Shown here one piece after another: positions 31,398 through 39,880 of a DNA stretch of 64,000 nt. This DNA comes from CAVVJA01 sp963801715 (lineage in GTDB: Bacteria; Actinomycetota; Actinomycetes; Mycobacteriales; Jatrophihabitantaceae), in the NCBI GenBank assembly GCA_963801715.1, contig CAWDGB010000014.1, positions 434,001-498,000 on the forward strand, written 5' to 3'. The notes below the pieces were generated by a model. It did not search any database and was not told the origin of the DNA. It saw only the letters and a list, made by a program, of their open reading frames with translations. Both the position numbers and the translations under genes were made by a program. Every line of letters begins with the position of its first letter. The stretch's first letter is position 1.

Positions 31398-31993
31398 TCC
31401 GGTCGCCGCCGCCACAATCGTTTGAATTGCATCAGGTACAGCACACCCGCCCACCAGTACAAGGCAACGCCCCAGATGGTGAACGCCCACGCGATCGGTC
31501 GGGCGATGTCTGCGGCCGTCCCCTCGTGTGAGGCCAGTAACAGGAAAGGAAACGCATACAGCAGAGCGAATGTGCCGGCCTTGCCGAGATAGTGCACCGG
31601 CAAGGACCAATATCCCCGCCGGCGCAAGGCCGGGACGGTCGCTAGCAGGATAACGTCCCGCAACACGATCAGCCCGGCGAGCCACCACGGGATGATGTCC
31701 CGCAGCGTCAAGCCGACCAGCGTCGCGAGGATGTAGAGCCGATCCGCCAGCGGGTCCAGCAGCTCACCCAGCCGACTGGCCTGGTTCAGCCGTCGGGCGA
31801 GGACTCCATCGGCCCAATCGCTGATGCCGGACAGTGCCAGCACGACGAGCGCCGCGACGTCGGCATGCGGGCCGAGTAGCAGCCAGAGGAACAGTGGAAC
31901 CCCGAGCAACCGCAGGACGCTCAGCAGGTTCGGGACCGTGAAGAGCCGATCGTAGGAGTCGGTCGACGGTGGTTGGGCCGTGGATTCCGCCAC
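31394..31993 (-). CDS. CDP-alcohol phosphatidyltransferase (PgsA2-like)
   Basis: A 199-residue membrane enzyme with the CDP-alcohol phosphotransferase signature D-x2-DG-x2-AR-x8-G-x3-D-x3-D, seen as SDWADGVLARR...GELLDPLAD, and about six hydrophobic segments. It transfers a phosphatidyl group from CDP-diacylglycerol to an alcohol (glycerol-3-phosphate, inositol or another). It occupies the position of Rv1822/pgsA2 next to DUF881-Sbp. GTG 31993 is chosen for the GGAGG at 31999-32003; longer frames run into the sigma factor gene. Confidence 0.88.
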   Translation of the reverse strand: MAESTAQPPSTDSYDRLFTVPNLLSVLRLLGVPLFLWLLLGPHADVAALVVLALSGISDWADGVLARRLNQASRLGELLDPLADRLYILATLVGLTLRDIIPWWLAGLIVLRDVILLATVPALRRRGYWSLPVHYLGKAGTFALLYAFPFLLLASHEGTAADIARPIAWAFTIWGVALYWWAGVLYLMQFKRLWRRRPE

Positions 31994-32120
31994 GTCACCT
32001 CCCCAAACCACCTTGCTGATGATCTTGGACTTACCGTCGCCCGGAGGCAGTAAGTCTGAGATCACGCCCCTGACACTATTATCGGAGATTCCGTACGCCA
32101 GCCCAGCCGCATATCTGGTG

Positions 32121-33383
32121 TCATGGCCGGTAGCTTGTGAGCCGGTTAGCTCGAGCGTCCAGGTAGCGCCGCTCGGGGAGGCTGGTCGTCCGGCGTGCCG
32201 CTCTGCGGTAGCTGGAGTGGGCGGCTGCTCGGTCACCGGCCATTTCCAGCAGGTGGGCGCGTACTGCGTCCAGGCGATGGTGCTCGGCGAGGCGGCGGTC
32301 CTCGTCAAGGGTGCCGAGAAGCTCGAGCCCCGCCCGTGGTCCTTTGACCATTGCCACCGCCACGGCGTGATTGAGGGTGATCATCGGATTGGGCGAGATG
32401 CGCTCGAGCAGCTCGTAGAGGGCGAGAATCTGAACCCAGTCGGTGTCCGCGGTGCGCGCCGCCTCGTCGTGGACCGCGGCGATAGCCGCTTGGAGCTGGT
32501 ACGGACCAAGCGGCGTTCGCGCCAATGCATCCGTGACCAGGGCGACGCCCTCCTCGATGTAGTTCGCGTTCCACCGCTCCCGATCCTGCTCCGCCAATGG
32601 CACGAGGCTTCCGTCCGCGCGCGTGCGTGCCGCACGCCGGGCGTCGGTCAGCAGCATCAGCGCCAGCAGACCGGCGGCCTCGCCGTCGTTCGGCAGCACT
32701 CGTCGCACCTCGCGAGCCAGACGGATCGCTTCCGAGGTCAGCTCGCCGCGTTGCAGATCGGGCCCGGACGACGCCGTATAGCCCTCGTTGAAGATCAGGT
32801 AAAGCACATGCAGAACGACATGTAGGCGCTCAGCACGCTCGGACTCCGGGGGGAGGCTGAAGGGGATGTGGCTCGCCTTGATCCGCTGCTTGGCCCGGCT
32901 GATCCGCTGGGCGATGGTCGCCTCGGGGACGAGGAAGGCACGGGCGATCTCCGCGGTCGTGAGCCCGCCGACCGCGCGCAGGGTGAGCGCGAGCTGAGAC
33001 GCCGGGGAAAGCGCAGGATGAGCGCACAGGAAGAAAAGCGTCAGTGTGTCGTCCGCCCCGGTCGGGACGTGCCCCGGCTCGGGAGGCGGCTCGAGATACT
33101 CGTCGGAGGGCACCTCGGCCGCCGCCCGCTCCTCGCGGCGCCGTCGAGCCTCGTCGCTGCGCAGCTCGTCGGTCAACCGGCGAGCTGCGACCGTGATCAA
33201 CCAGCCACGCGGGTTCTCGGGGATTCCCTGCTCGGGCCACTGGAGCGCCGCCGCGAGCAGCGCCTCTTGCACGGCGTCTTCGGACAGGTCGAAGTGGCCG
33301 TAGCGGCGAACGAGGGAGCCGAGGACCTGCGGCGCGAACTGGCGCAGCAACTCCTCGACTCCGACTCTGTCCTCTGTCGTCAC
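32121..33383 (-). CDS. ECF sigma factor of the ECF42 type (DUF6596-like C-terminal extension)
   Basis: 420 residues: sigma region 2 (about 10-75, DLSEDAVQEALLAAALQWPEQGIPENPRGWL), region 4 (about 115-170, TTAEIARAFLVPEATIAQRISRAKQRIK) and a roughly 230-residue TPR-like C-terminal extension (FNEGYTASSGPDLQRGELTSEAIRLAR, NHAVAVAMVKGPRAGLELL). This architecture, and a DGPF/YCII gene directly upstream sharing a GTGA overlap, define group ECF42, which has no anti-sigma factor. The C-terminal extension is needed for activity in studied members. The regulated stress is unknown. Confidence 0.92.
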   Translation of the reverse strand: MTTEDRVGVEELLRQFAPQVLGSLVRRYGHFDLSEDAVQEALLAAALQWPEQGIPENPRGWLITVAARRLTDELRSDEARRRREERAAAEVPSDEYLEPPPEPGHVPTGADDTLTLFFLCAHPALSPASQLALTLRAVGGLTTAEIARAFLVPEATIAQRISRAKQRIKASHIPFSLPPESERAERLHVVLHVLYLIFNEGYTASSGPDLQRGELTSEAIRLAREVRRVLPNDGEAAGLLALMLLTDARRAARTRADGSLVPLAEQDRERWNANYIEEGVALVTDALARTPLGPYQLQAAIAAVHDEAARTADTDWVQILALYELLERISPNPMITLNHAVAVAMVKGPRAGLELLGTLDEDRRLAEHHRLDAVRAHLLEMAGDRAAAHSSYRRAARRTTSLPERRYLDARANRLTSYRP

Positions 33384-33745
33384 ATCTCCGTGCCGGCGGT
33401 GTCCATGATCGGCCGCACCTCGACGGCCCAGAAGCGGGCGGCCGGATCACGGGTCACGATCTCGGTCGCCCGCTCGAGGCTCTCCGTGTCGAGCAGATAG
33501 AAGCCGGCGAGCTGCTCCTTCGCTTCGGCGAACGGGCCGTCCGTGACAGCTGGAAGGCCGTCTCGCACCCGCACGGTCCGACCAGTGGAAGGATCGGCCA
33601 GCGCGAACCCTTCACCGATGAGTTCTCCGGAGTCGGTGAACTCCTTGAGGTAGACGCCGGCCTCGCTCATCAGCTCGTCGCGTTCTGCTTGCGACATCGC
33701 CTCGAATGCGCCGGGGTTGGAGTAGACAAGCGCGACGTACTTCAT
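33380..33745 (-). CDS. DGPF/YCII domain protein, ECF42 partner
   Basis: A 121-residue ferredoxin-like-fold protein with MKYVALVYSNPGAFEAMS at the start and the eponymous DGPF in AVTDGPFAEAKEQLAGFYLL. DGPF proteins are the usual genomic partners and targets of ECF42 sigma factors. ATG 33745 follows GAGGAG; the longer frame to 33814 is rejected. Stop overlaps the sigma factor start (GTGA). Confidence 0.92.
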   Translation of the reverse strand: MKYVALVYSNPGAFEAMSQAERDELMSEAGVYLKEFTDSGELIGEGFALADPSTGRTVRVRDGLPAVTDGPFAEAKEQLAGFYLLDTESLERATEIVTRDPAARFWAVEVRPIMDTAGTEM

Positions 33746-33783
33746 ACCTTGCTCCTCTGTTCGGAATGGCCACTCATGAGTGG

Positions 33784-33810
33784 GTCGGAGCAACCAGCAT
33801 CTTTTCGACA
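33784..33810 (-). promoter_or_regulatory. Candidate ECF42-dependent promoter
   Basis: On the minus strand TGTCGA (33810-33805) and CGAC (33787-33784) are 17 nt apart, ending 38 nt before the DGPF start. This matches the TGTCGA / CGA(T/C) promoter reported, as I recall, for ECF42 sigma factors, and would make the operon autoregulated. Confidence 0.6.
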
Positions 33811-34014
33811 TCACCGTCCCTCGCCTCGTGTAGGCCAGCGAACTCCTGCCGGCCCGAGCCCAAACCGCCAGAGGGGCACCGGTGGGTCACCAGGCGCCTC
33901 CTGATTACCAGGGTCGCCTACTGGCTTGCTGATTGCAGCTCCATATCGTCAGTCATCGCGGCCGCGAGCTCTCTCGACATGTCGAAACTCGCAGGTCCGC
34001 TCCGACTCCCCTAT

Positions 34015-35569
34015 GTGACGACGACAGAAGCACCCCGGATGACCGGACAAGCCACCGACAGGCACCGGTGGCTCGCGCTGATCATCGTTTGCCTCGGCTA
34101 CCTGATGATCGTCCTCGACGTGACGATCGTCGGGGTCGCGCTGCCCTCGATCCGTGCGGATCTCGGGTTCTCGGAGAACTCGCTTGCCTGGGTCGCGAAC
34201 GCGTATCTGCTCACGTTCGGCGGGTTCCTGCTCCTGGCGGGTCGGTTCGGTGATCTCTTCGGCCACCGCCGCCTGTTCCTGATCGGGATCGTGCTCTTCA
34301 CCCTCGCATCGCTCGGCTGCGGCCTCGCGACCTCACAGGCGACCCTGGTCGGCTCCCGGGCCCTGCAGGGCCTCGCCGCCGCGGTCGTCTCTGCCGTTGC
34401 TCTCTCGCTCATCGTCACCCTCTTCACCGAGCCGACGGAGCGGGCGAAGGCGATGGGGGTCTTCGGATTCGTCGCCGCGGGCGGCGGAACGATCGGCGTG
34501 CTGCTGGGCGGGATCCTGACGGACGCGCTCAGCTGGCACTGGATCTTCCTCGTGAACGTCCCAATCGGCATCGCGGTCGTGGCGCTCGCGAGGCTCGTGC
34601 TGCCCAGAAGCCCACATCGCGCCCGCCTCCCGCCGGTTGGACGGTGCGGGGGCGATCGCCGTCACCGCATCGCTGATGCTCGCGGTCTACGCGATCGTGA
34701 ACGGCAACCAGGTCGGCTGGACCACCGCCCGGACCCTCGGCCTGCTGACCGTCGCCGGCCTGCTCTTCGCATCGTTTGTTGTGCTCGAAGCGAGAACGCC
34801 GACGCCACTCGTGCCGCTCGGCCTCTTCCGGCGGCGAAACATCTCGACCGCCAACGTCGTCGGCATCCTGTGGGCGGCAGCGATGTTCGCATGGTTCTTC
34901 CTCTCCGCGCTCTACCTCCAGCTCGTGGTTGGCTACAGCCCGCTGCAGGTCGGCCTCGCCTTCCTGCCGGCCAACGTGATCATGGCCGTGCTCTCGCTCG
35001 GCCTGTCTGCGAAACTCGTCCTGCGCTTCGGCGTCAGGGTGCCGCTCGCGAGCGGGCTGCTGCTTGCGGCAGCCGGCCTCGCGCTTTTGGCCCGGGCACC
35101 GGTCGACGGCGTGTTCGTCGCCGACGTGCTACCGAGCATGATCCTGCTCGGCCTCGGCGCCGGCATGGCCTTCAACCCGCTGCTGCTCGCCGCGATGAGT
35201 GACGTCGAACCGAACGATGCGGGTCTCGCCTCGGGTCTTGTCAACACATCGTTCATGATGGGCGGCGCCCTCGGGCTGGCGATCCTCGCTAGCGTCGCCG
35301 CCTCGCGGAGCGAGACGTTGCTGGCATCGGGAGACAGTCACCTCATGGCGCTGACCGGCGGTTACCAGGCCGCGTTCCTCATCGGCGCGGTGTTCGCGGC
35401 TGCGGCGGCGGTGCTCGCCGCTGTGGTTCTTCGCCGGGGAACCGGCTCCGCCGCGGCTCTTGAACCGGGCGACGCTTCCCCGAATCCTTGCGAACATGAC
35501 AGGGATCCGGACTCGGAACGAGACGTTGCTCGTCGGAGTTCTGCTGACAGCCGTCGGCGGCTTCCTTGA
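34015..35569 (+). pseudogene. MFS drug-efflux transporter (DHA2, EmrB/QacA type), frameshifted once
   Basis: The N-terminal half (to about 34620) and C-terminal half are in frames one base apart. Removing one C from CCC at 34622-34624 restores a roughly 517-residue, 14-helix-type protein. Motifs: helix 1 MIVLDVTIVGVALPSI (the DHA2 motif LDxTIVNVALP), GRFGDLFGHRR (motif A) and SRALQGLAAAVVSAVALSLI. Proton-driven export of drugs or dyes is expected. GTG 34015 or ATG 34039. The 3' end overlaps the DUF1275 gene by 74 bp, which is unusual. Probably intact in the organism. Confidence 0.8.
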
Positions 35570-36191
35570 CGCATACACGTTCGTCAGCCACGCGGTGTTC
35601 GCGAACGCGCAAACCGGAAATGTTGTGCTGTTTGGCATTGAGACCGCCTCGCGGCATTGGCACGAAGCCCTATTGCGTCTGATACCGATCACTGCCTTCG
35701 TGGTCGGAGTGGTCGCCGCCGAAATGGTGGGTCGTTCGCGGGTCCGCGGCCGGCTACACCGGCCGCTGCGGGTTGTGCTCGGCGCGGAGATCGTCATTCT
35801 GGCGGCCGTAGCCAGCTTGCCGGACAACGCGCCAGCCCTCGTCATCACCGTGCCTGTTTCCTTCGCCGCGGCCATTCAGTGGACGATATTTCCCAGCACT
35901 CTGCTGGCGTCCGGAAACCTGAGGGGCGTGGGGGTCTCCGCCTACCTGTGGATCGCGGACCGGGATCCGACAGCAAGACGGCAAACCCTCCGCTTCGGTG
36001 CGGTGGTGGGCGCTTTCGTGGTCGGAGCAATGATCGGAGGCGTCTGCACCAACAATTTCGGCACGTCTGCGGCTGCCGTTGCAGCTGGCATATTGCTCAT
36101 CATTCTCGGTGTCGTGATCCGGGAAACCCGCCAGCTGGAACGCCGAGCGGCCGGCGCAACCGTCGAGGCGGGCGCCGCGGAACCAGCGTGA
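35496..36191 (+). CDS. DUF1275 (YoaK-type) membrane protein
   Basis: A 231-residue protein with about six hydrophobic helices and the family hallmarks VGGFLDAYTFVSHAVFANAQTGN near the N-terminus and AAIQWTIF in the middle. YoaK/DUF1275 proteins are putative small transporters of unknown substrate. ATG 35496 lies inside the end of the MFS gene. It is the last chromosomal gene before the integrated element; attachment-site copy 1 begins 73 bp after its stop. Confidence 0.85.
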   Translation: MTGIRTRNETLLVGVLLTAVGGFLDAYTFVSHAVFANAQTGNVVLFGIETASRHWHEALLRLIPITAFVVGVVAAEMVGRSRVRGRLHRPLRVVLGAEIVILAAVASLPDNAPALVITVPVSFAAAIQWTIFPSTLLASGNLRGVGVSAYLWIADRDPTARRQTLRFGAVVGAFVVGAMIGGVCTNNFGTSAAAVAAGILLIILGVVIRETRQLERRAAGATVEAGAAEPA

Positions 36192-36264
36192 GGAGATCAC
36201 AGCGCGACCACGAGCCGGAGGCAGCCCGTTTGCGTTACGGGCCGCAGAATCGCTGGCTTTCGGC

Positions 36265-36309
36265 TGGTCGGGACGGCGGGATTTGTACCCACGACCCCTG
36301 ACCCCCAGT
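36265..36309. repeat. Attachment-site copy 1 (tRNA-Pro 3' fragment)
   Basis: Matches the tRNA-Pro 3' half, CCA included, with one substitution (T at 36285 for A) and one missing C, ending exactly at the anticodon-loop CCCCCAGT. Beyond it the sequences diverge. It cannot encode a tRNA by itself. Confidence 0.85.
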
Positions 36310-36412
36310 TTTGCGCAGACCGTTCACCGGCGTTCACCGGCGTCCGAATATCCCGTAATCGCGGGCCTCCCGTCATAGGCGCGCATGCGCGGACATCCGC
36401 GAATTGGATCGC

Positions 36413-36434
36413 GTTGCTACACACGTTGCTACAC
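36413..36434. repeat. Arm-type integrase repeats, left end
   Basis: Two GTTGCTACAC copies at 36413-36422 and 36425-36434, 12 bp apart, in direct orientation. The same pair with the same 12-bp period is present at the right end. Likely arm-type binding sites for the N-terminal domain of the integrase. Confidence 0.75.
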
Positions 36435-36515
36435 AAACCGAGGCGGCCCCGGCCGATGCGTCAACACCGGACCGAGGCCTTGATCGAACCCCTTACCTCA
36501 GAAGGAGCCCGACCC

Positions 36516-36707
36516 ATGCACAGCACACCACAACCACCCACCGCGGCGGGCGAGCACTTCGCCGACGCCGAACGGATCTTGGCCGCTCTGCCGCTCGTCA
36601 AGCGAGGAGCCGAGCGAGACCGCCACATTCAGATCGCGCTCGTCCATGCTGTTCTGAGCATCGCCGCCGGCATCGACCACCCCGGCGAAGGGCGCACCAT
36701 CGGATGA
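36516..36707 (+). CDS. Small hypothetical protein in the element
   Basis: A 63-residue mostly helical protein (EHFADAERILAALPLVKRG ... HIQIALVHAVLSIAAGID). ATG 36516 follows AAGGAG at 36502-36507, which decides this start against longer frames beginning in the arm repeats. Similar short Ala/Leu-rich helical proteins occur in actinobacterial integrative elements; function unknown. Confidence 0.6.
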   Translation: MHSTPQPPTAAGEHFADAERILAALPLVKRGAERDRHIQIALVHAVLSIAAGIDHPGEGRTIG

Positions 36708-36801
36708 CGGGCCTTCGCATCTAGCCGACGGGACGGATGGGCGACAGTTGATCGCGTTTTGCGCCTCCTCGTAGCGGTCCGTTCTACCGGGAGTTGAGAT
36801 A

Positions 36802-36827
36802 TCCGCTCCGGCGTCAACCCGAGCGGA
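36802..36827. terminator. Inverted repeat in the gap before the propeller-like gene
   Basis: TCCGCTC (36802-36808) pairs with GAGCGGA (36821-36827) around a 12-nt loop. It could end the small gene's transcript or act as an operator; there is no T-tract. The rest of 36708-36963 shows nothing I recognise. Confidence 0.3.
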
Positions 36828-36963
36828 CGGGAGCAGATCAGTGAACTAAATGACGGCTAGGAGTGGACGCGTCCTGGCGATCTTGCAGATTGTCAGGTCG
36901 AAGGGACTGGTGTTGCCACGTCCGTGCGGAGGATGCTCTTCAATGCGACGGAGGCCAACAATC

Positions 36964-38142
36964 ATGCCTGACCTCGATGATCGGCTCAGCGAAGCACCCG
37001 GTGAGATCGTTCGCGGCGATCAAGCTGACACGGCGGTGCCGGGACGGACCTTGACGGGCGTTTCGGCGCGCCGATCTCGCTTACGCCCTGGCGGCACAGT
37101 CCCGAAGACGGCGACGGTCGGGCTCGTCCTCGTCGTCGTCGCGGCCGTGACGCTCCTCGGGTGGTTACGAACCACCCGATCCGGCCCGCGGTCCGCGGCC
37201 CCACCGCCGCCTCCGGCGGCCGTCAGCCCAGCCGCGATCCTGCAACCAGGTCAATTCGTCGGCGTGATATTTCCACCCCGCGGGGAAAAGCAATACGCCT
37301 GGATTATGAGCGCGGATGGTCGGCCCGTACGACGTCTCACGCAGGCTCTTGGCCCGGTCGGGCTGACGGGCGACAAGACCCAGGTCCTGATTCAGCAATA
37401 CGGCATCGGCAGATGCGCCGGCCAGTCGTACGCCCTGGTGTCGCTGGCAGATGGATCCCTCACCGCACCGTTCCCAGGACGATCGGACGTCTCTGGGATG
37501 GCGATCGGCGGCCAAATGGTGGCCGGCATCTCGATACCCGTCGTAGCCAGCAAGCCCATCGCAGCCGGCAACGGGTGCGTGCTGCAGCCGCCGCCGCAGC
37601 TGGTGCTGCGGGACCTGCGCACCGGCACTATCGCCACCTACCACCTTCCCGGCCGCGTCGTCGGCAGGAGGCCGGATGTGACGGCCGTCAGCCCCGACGG
37701 ACGCTGGGTGGTTCTGCGCGACTCCGATCACCCCGATCACCAGGTCTTCTACCTGGCGCACCTCGACGCGGGCACGGTACGTCTAACCAGCATGCCAACC
37801 GAGGCCGGGTGCACGCCGACGTCTTTCACTGCGTACCCGGCAACGAACGTGCTGACCGTCGCCCGAGCCTGTGCTCGCACCCGCACCATGACCGTCACGA
37901 GCTACGACCCTGACACCCTGGTCGCGACCGGTAGGCAAACCATCGCCGATCCGCCCGGAGCAGCGGTCACCTTCATCGCTGTCTCCTGGGCGCGTGACGG
38001 CACCCAGGCGCTCGTCGAGGCAATCCACGACGAGGTCCCGGGCGAGTCAGCCGAGGCCAGCGCCAGCGGCCCGAGCATCTACACGCTGCAAAACGGCCGA
38101 CTCACCACGATCACCACAACCGCCTACGGCGTGACCTGGTGA
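36964..38142 (+). CDS. Membrane-anchored protein with beta-propeller-like (TolB/WD40-type) extracellular domain
   Basis: 392 residues: a cytoplasmic N-terminal 48, one transmembrane helix (about 49-66, ATVGLVLVVVAAVTLLGWL), a Pro-rich linker (APPPPPAAVSP) and an extracellular domain with repeating blade-like units (YAWIMSADGRPVRRLTQ, TAVSPDGRWVVLRDSD, ISVSWARDGTQALVEA-like). Several Cys may form disulphides. ATG 36964 follows GGAGG at 36950-36954. Cargo of the tRNA-Pro element; function unknown. Sensing or binding of a surface ligand is only a guess. Confidence 0.75.
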   Translation: MPDLDDRLSEAPGEIVRGDQADTAVPGRTLTGVSARRSRLRPGGTVPKTATVGLVLVVVAAVTLLGWLRTTRSGPRSAAPPPPPAAVSPAAILQPGQFVGVIFPPRGEKQYAWIMSADGRPVRRLTQALGPVGLTGDKTQVLIQQYGIGRCAGQSYALVSLADGSLTAPFPGRSDVSGMAIGGQMVAGISIPVVASKPIAAGNGCVLQPPPQLVLRDLRTGTIATYHLPGRVVGRRPDVTAVSPDGRWVVLRDSDHPDHQVFYLAHLDAGTVRLTSMPTEAGCTPTSFTAYPATNVLTVARACARTRTMTVTSYDPDTLVATGRQTIADPPGAAVTFIAVSWARDGTQALVEAIHDEVPGESAEASASGPSIYTLQNGRLTTITTTAYGVTW

Positions 38143-38329
38143 CCACACCTCCGAGGCCGTAGGACTGCTGAACCCCGACCAGCCTCCTGGCGCACACTGG
38201 GGTGGTTGAGGCCACCGCGCCCCTGAGCGCTCCCAACGGCCTTTCAAATTCGGCAATGAGCCGCCCAGGCGCGGCGTTTCATCCCGCTGAGGGCGGGGCG
38301 CTGTCGTATGCACGGGTGATGATGCAGGC

Positions 38330-38548
38330 ATGACGAGCCCGGTCAGCCCCGAGGGGCAGGACGGCTACCGCTGCCCAGACCGTAGCGGCCCAGGCGGGCA
38401 ACGCTGCCAACTGCTCATCGAGCACACCACCCCGGTGCACATCGCCAGAATCGGCGGCACGGTACGGGCCTGGTCCGACGCTGCCGAGGAGACGCTGCCG
38501 CCTAGCCCGTTCCCGTGGTTCGTGTCCTTTCCACGGGATGAGAATTAG
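38330..38548 (+). CDS. Possible small protein, 72 residues
   Basis: A short ORF from ATG 38330 with two Cys (YRCPDRSGPGGQRCQLL) and a HTTPVHIARIGGTVRAW stretch. Composition looks protein-like but there is no ribosome binding site and no family is recognised. Low confidence. Confidence 0.4.
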   Translation: MTSPVSPEGQDGYRCPDRSGPGGQRCQLLIEHTTPVHIARIGGTVRAWSDAAEETLPPSPFPWFVSFPRDEN

Positions 38549-38624
38549 CGGCTTCCCGCCGTGCCGTGACCCGTCAGCGGGCCCGTCGTCGTGGGTTTGA
38601 TCAACTTGCGTTGAGTCGTGCCGG

Positions 38625-39389
38625 TTAGGGCTGCTGAGCAGCGCGGCCGGCCACGTCAGCTGCCAGCGAACCCATGAGAGATGTGGGGACCGGCGCGCCC
38701 GAACTGAACGCGGAGATATTAGCCTCGATCAATGGCCCGTTAATGAACACGACGGTCAAGTTGCCTTGAACCGATTTGCCGCTCACGCTGAGCTTAAAGT
38801 TGCCGCCAGCGGTCGCGACAATATTGGGAAGGCCACCCAACGATCCGGGACCGATCCTGAACACGACAGACTCGATCGTGCTTCCAGGGGGCGCCGCACT
38901 GGTGAGCATCTGCCTCCCCAGCGGCTCGAAACACGGCGATGCCTTCGCGCTGAGCAGCCCTGCGGTGTAAGCATCGACCGTACTCTGGGACCGGAAGCTG
39001 TACGCCGGGGAGGAAACCCTGGCACCGCCCAGGGCGAAGTCGTCGGAATGCGCCTCGGCGACCTGGTCGGTGTTGGGCGCCCCAAGGCATTTCGTGAACT
39101 CCGCGTAGGCGGCGGAGTCGGCCGGGTCGGGCTGATAAGGCGTGTGGTCCCAGCCCACCGGAAAGTCCGCGGGCTGCAGCACAATCTTCGCCAGCTGCTC
39201 CGCCGAAGCCGGAGACGCCGTCGGCGACGCGGCAGCGGTGCTCGATGACGATGACAGGCTGCCGGCCGCCGTCGAGGTGGTCGTTTTGGAGGACGAACTA
39301 CTACAGCCGGCGAGCACGGCAACAACGCAAGCCAGTCCTGCAATGGCAACGGCGAAAAAGACCCGCCCACGTCGACAGCACCCAGTCAT
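38625..39389 (-). CDS. Lipoprotein of unknown function
   Basis: 254 residues. Signal peptide with lipobox VAVLAGC (Cys at about residue 29), a Ser/Thr-rich linker, then a globular domain of about 190 residues beginning EQLAKIVLQPADFPVGWDHTPY, with conserved-looking Cys pairs (KCLGAPN ... SPCFEPLG). The overall form recalls actinobacterial PknH-C/LpqN-like surface lipoproteins, but I cannot assign it. ATG 39389 has GGGGAG upstream. It is transcribed opposite to the other element genes, from the region with the tandem repeat at 39421-39480. Confidence 0.8.
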   Translation of the reverse strand: MTGCCRRGRVFFAVAIAGLACVVAVLAGCSSSSSKTTTSTAAGSLSSSSSTAAASPTASPASAEQLAKIVLQPADFPVGWDHTPYQPDPADSAAYAEFTKCLGAPNTDQVAEAHSDDFALGGARVSSPAYSFRSQSTVDAYTAGLLSAKASPCFEPLGRQMLTSAAPPGSTIESVVFRIGPGSLGGLPNIVATAGGNFKLSVSGKSVQGNLTVVFINGPLIEANISAFSSGAPVPTSLMGSLAADVAGRAAQQP

Positions 39390-39420
39390 GACCACTCCCC
39401 CCCGCGGGTATATAACCCAC

Positions 39421-39480
39421 GCACGGATGGCGAGCACACTAGCGTGTAGCGCAGGGATGGCGAGCACACTAGCGGGTAGC
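39421..39480. repeat. Two-copy 30-bp tandem direct repeat upstream of the lipoprotein gene
   Basis: 39421-39450 and 39451-39480 are identical apart from two substitutions. Each unit contains GATGGCGAGCACACTAGCG. Just downstream on the minus strand, a GGGT-TATAT-ACCC element (39405-39417) overlaps a TATA-like -10. Together they look like a control region for the lipoprotein gene. Confidence 0.6.
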
Positions 39481-39517
39481 CACAGGCGCTACAGCGCGCC
39501 CCGAGGTCATCGACGGT

Positions 39518-39880
39518 GTGCCGCAATGCCGCGGCGTCCACCTCGACAGCACCGAACACGGCCGCGAGGTCCGGCGCGCGGATCTCGACTTCCCGCTTGA
39601 GGATCACCTGGAGTGGGCGACACAGGTCGTGGCGCAACTTAGTCAGCCCGTACGCCCTACCGAGATCGATCTGACCTTCGATCCATATCTGCGGACGATC
39701 CGGCAGGCGCGGCGCACGTCCCGACGGCGCGGGCCGTCGGATGAGCAGCTGCGCGAGGCGGTCGAGGTCTACCGGTCTGCGGAGCATGCGCCGACGCAGG
39801 CGGTGGCCGACCGTTTCGGGATCGCGCACCGGACGGCGTCACTCTGGATTACTCGGGCGCGGCAGAAAGGCTTCCTGTGA
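39518..39880 (+). CDS. HTH-type DNA-binding protein next to integrase
   Basis: 120 residues. An N-terminal charged region is followed by a helix-turn-helix (about 75-115: DEQLREAVEVYRSAEHAPTQAVADRFGIAHRTASLWITRARQKG). Proteins of this kind precede integrase genes in actinobacterial integrative elements and may act as excisionase or regulator. GTG 39518 is the first in-frame start; the natural N-terminus is uncertain. Its stop overlaps the integrase start. Confidence 0.65.
   Translation: MPQCRGVHLDSTEHGREVRRADLDFPLEDHLEWATQVVAQLSQPVRPTEIDLTFDPYLRTIRQARRTSRRRGPSDEQLREAVEVYRSAEHAPTQAVADRFGIAHRTASLWITRARQKGFL

Noticed and set aside
31980..32825. 281-codon plus-strand ORF over the sigma factor 3' half
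   Set aside because: Antisense shadow; the minus-strand reading is a clear ECF sigma factor.
36265..36309. Second tRNA-Pro gene
   Set aside because: Only the 3' half is present; acceptor 5' strand and D-arm are missing. It is an att copy.
36404..36724. 106-codon ORF at the left end of the element
   Set aside because: Begins within the arm repeats and becomes Arg/Ala-rich; the overlapping frame from ATG 36516 has the proper ribosome binding site.
39421..39480. CRISPR-like repeat
   Set aside because: Only two 30-bp units in direct tandem without spacers; no cas genes nearby. Treated as a promoter-region repeat.
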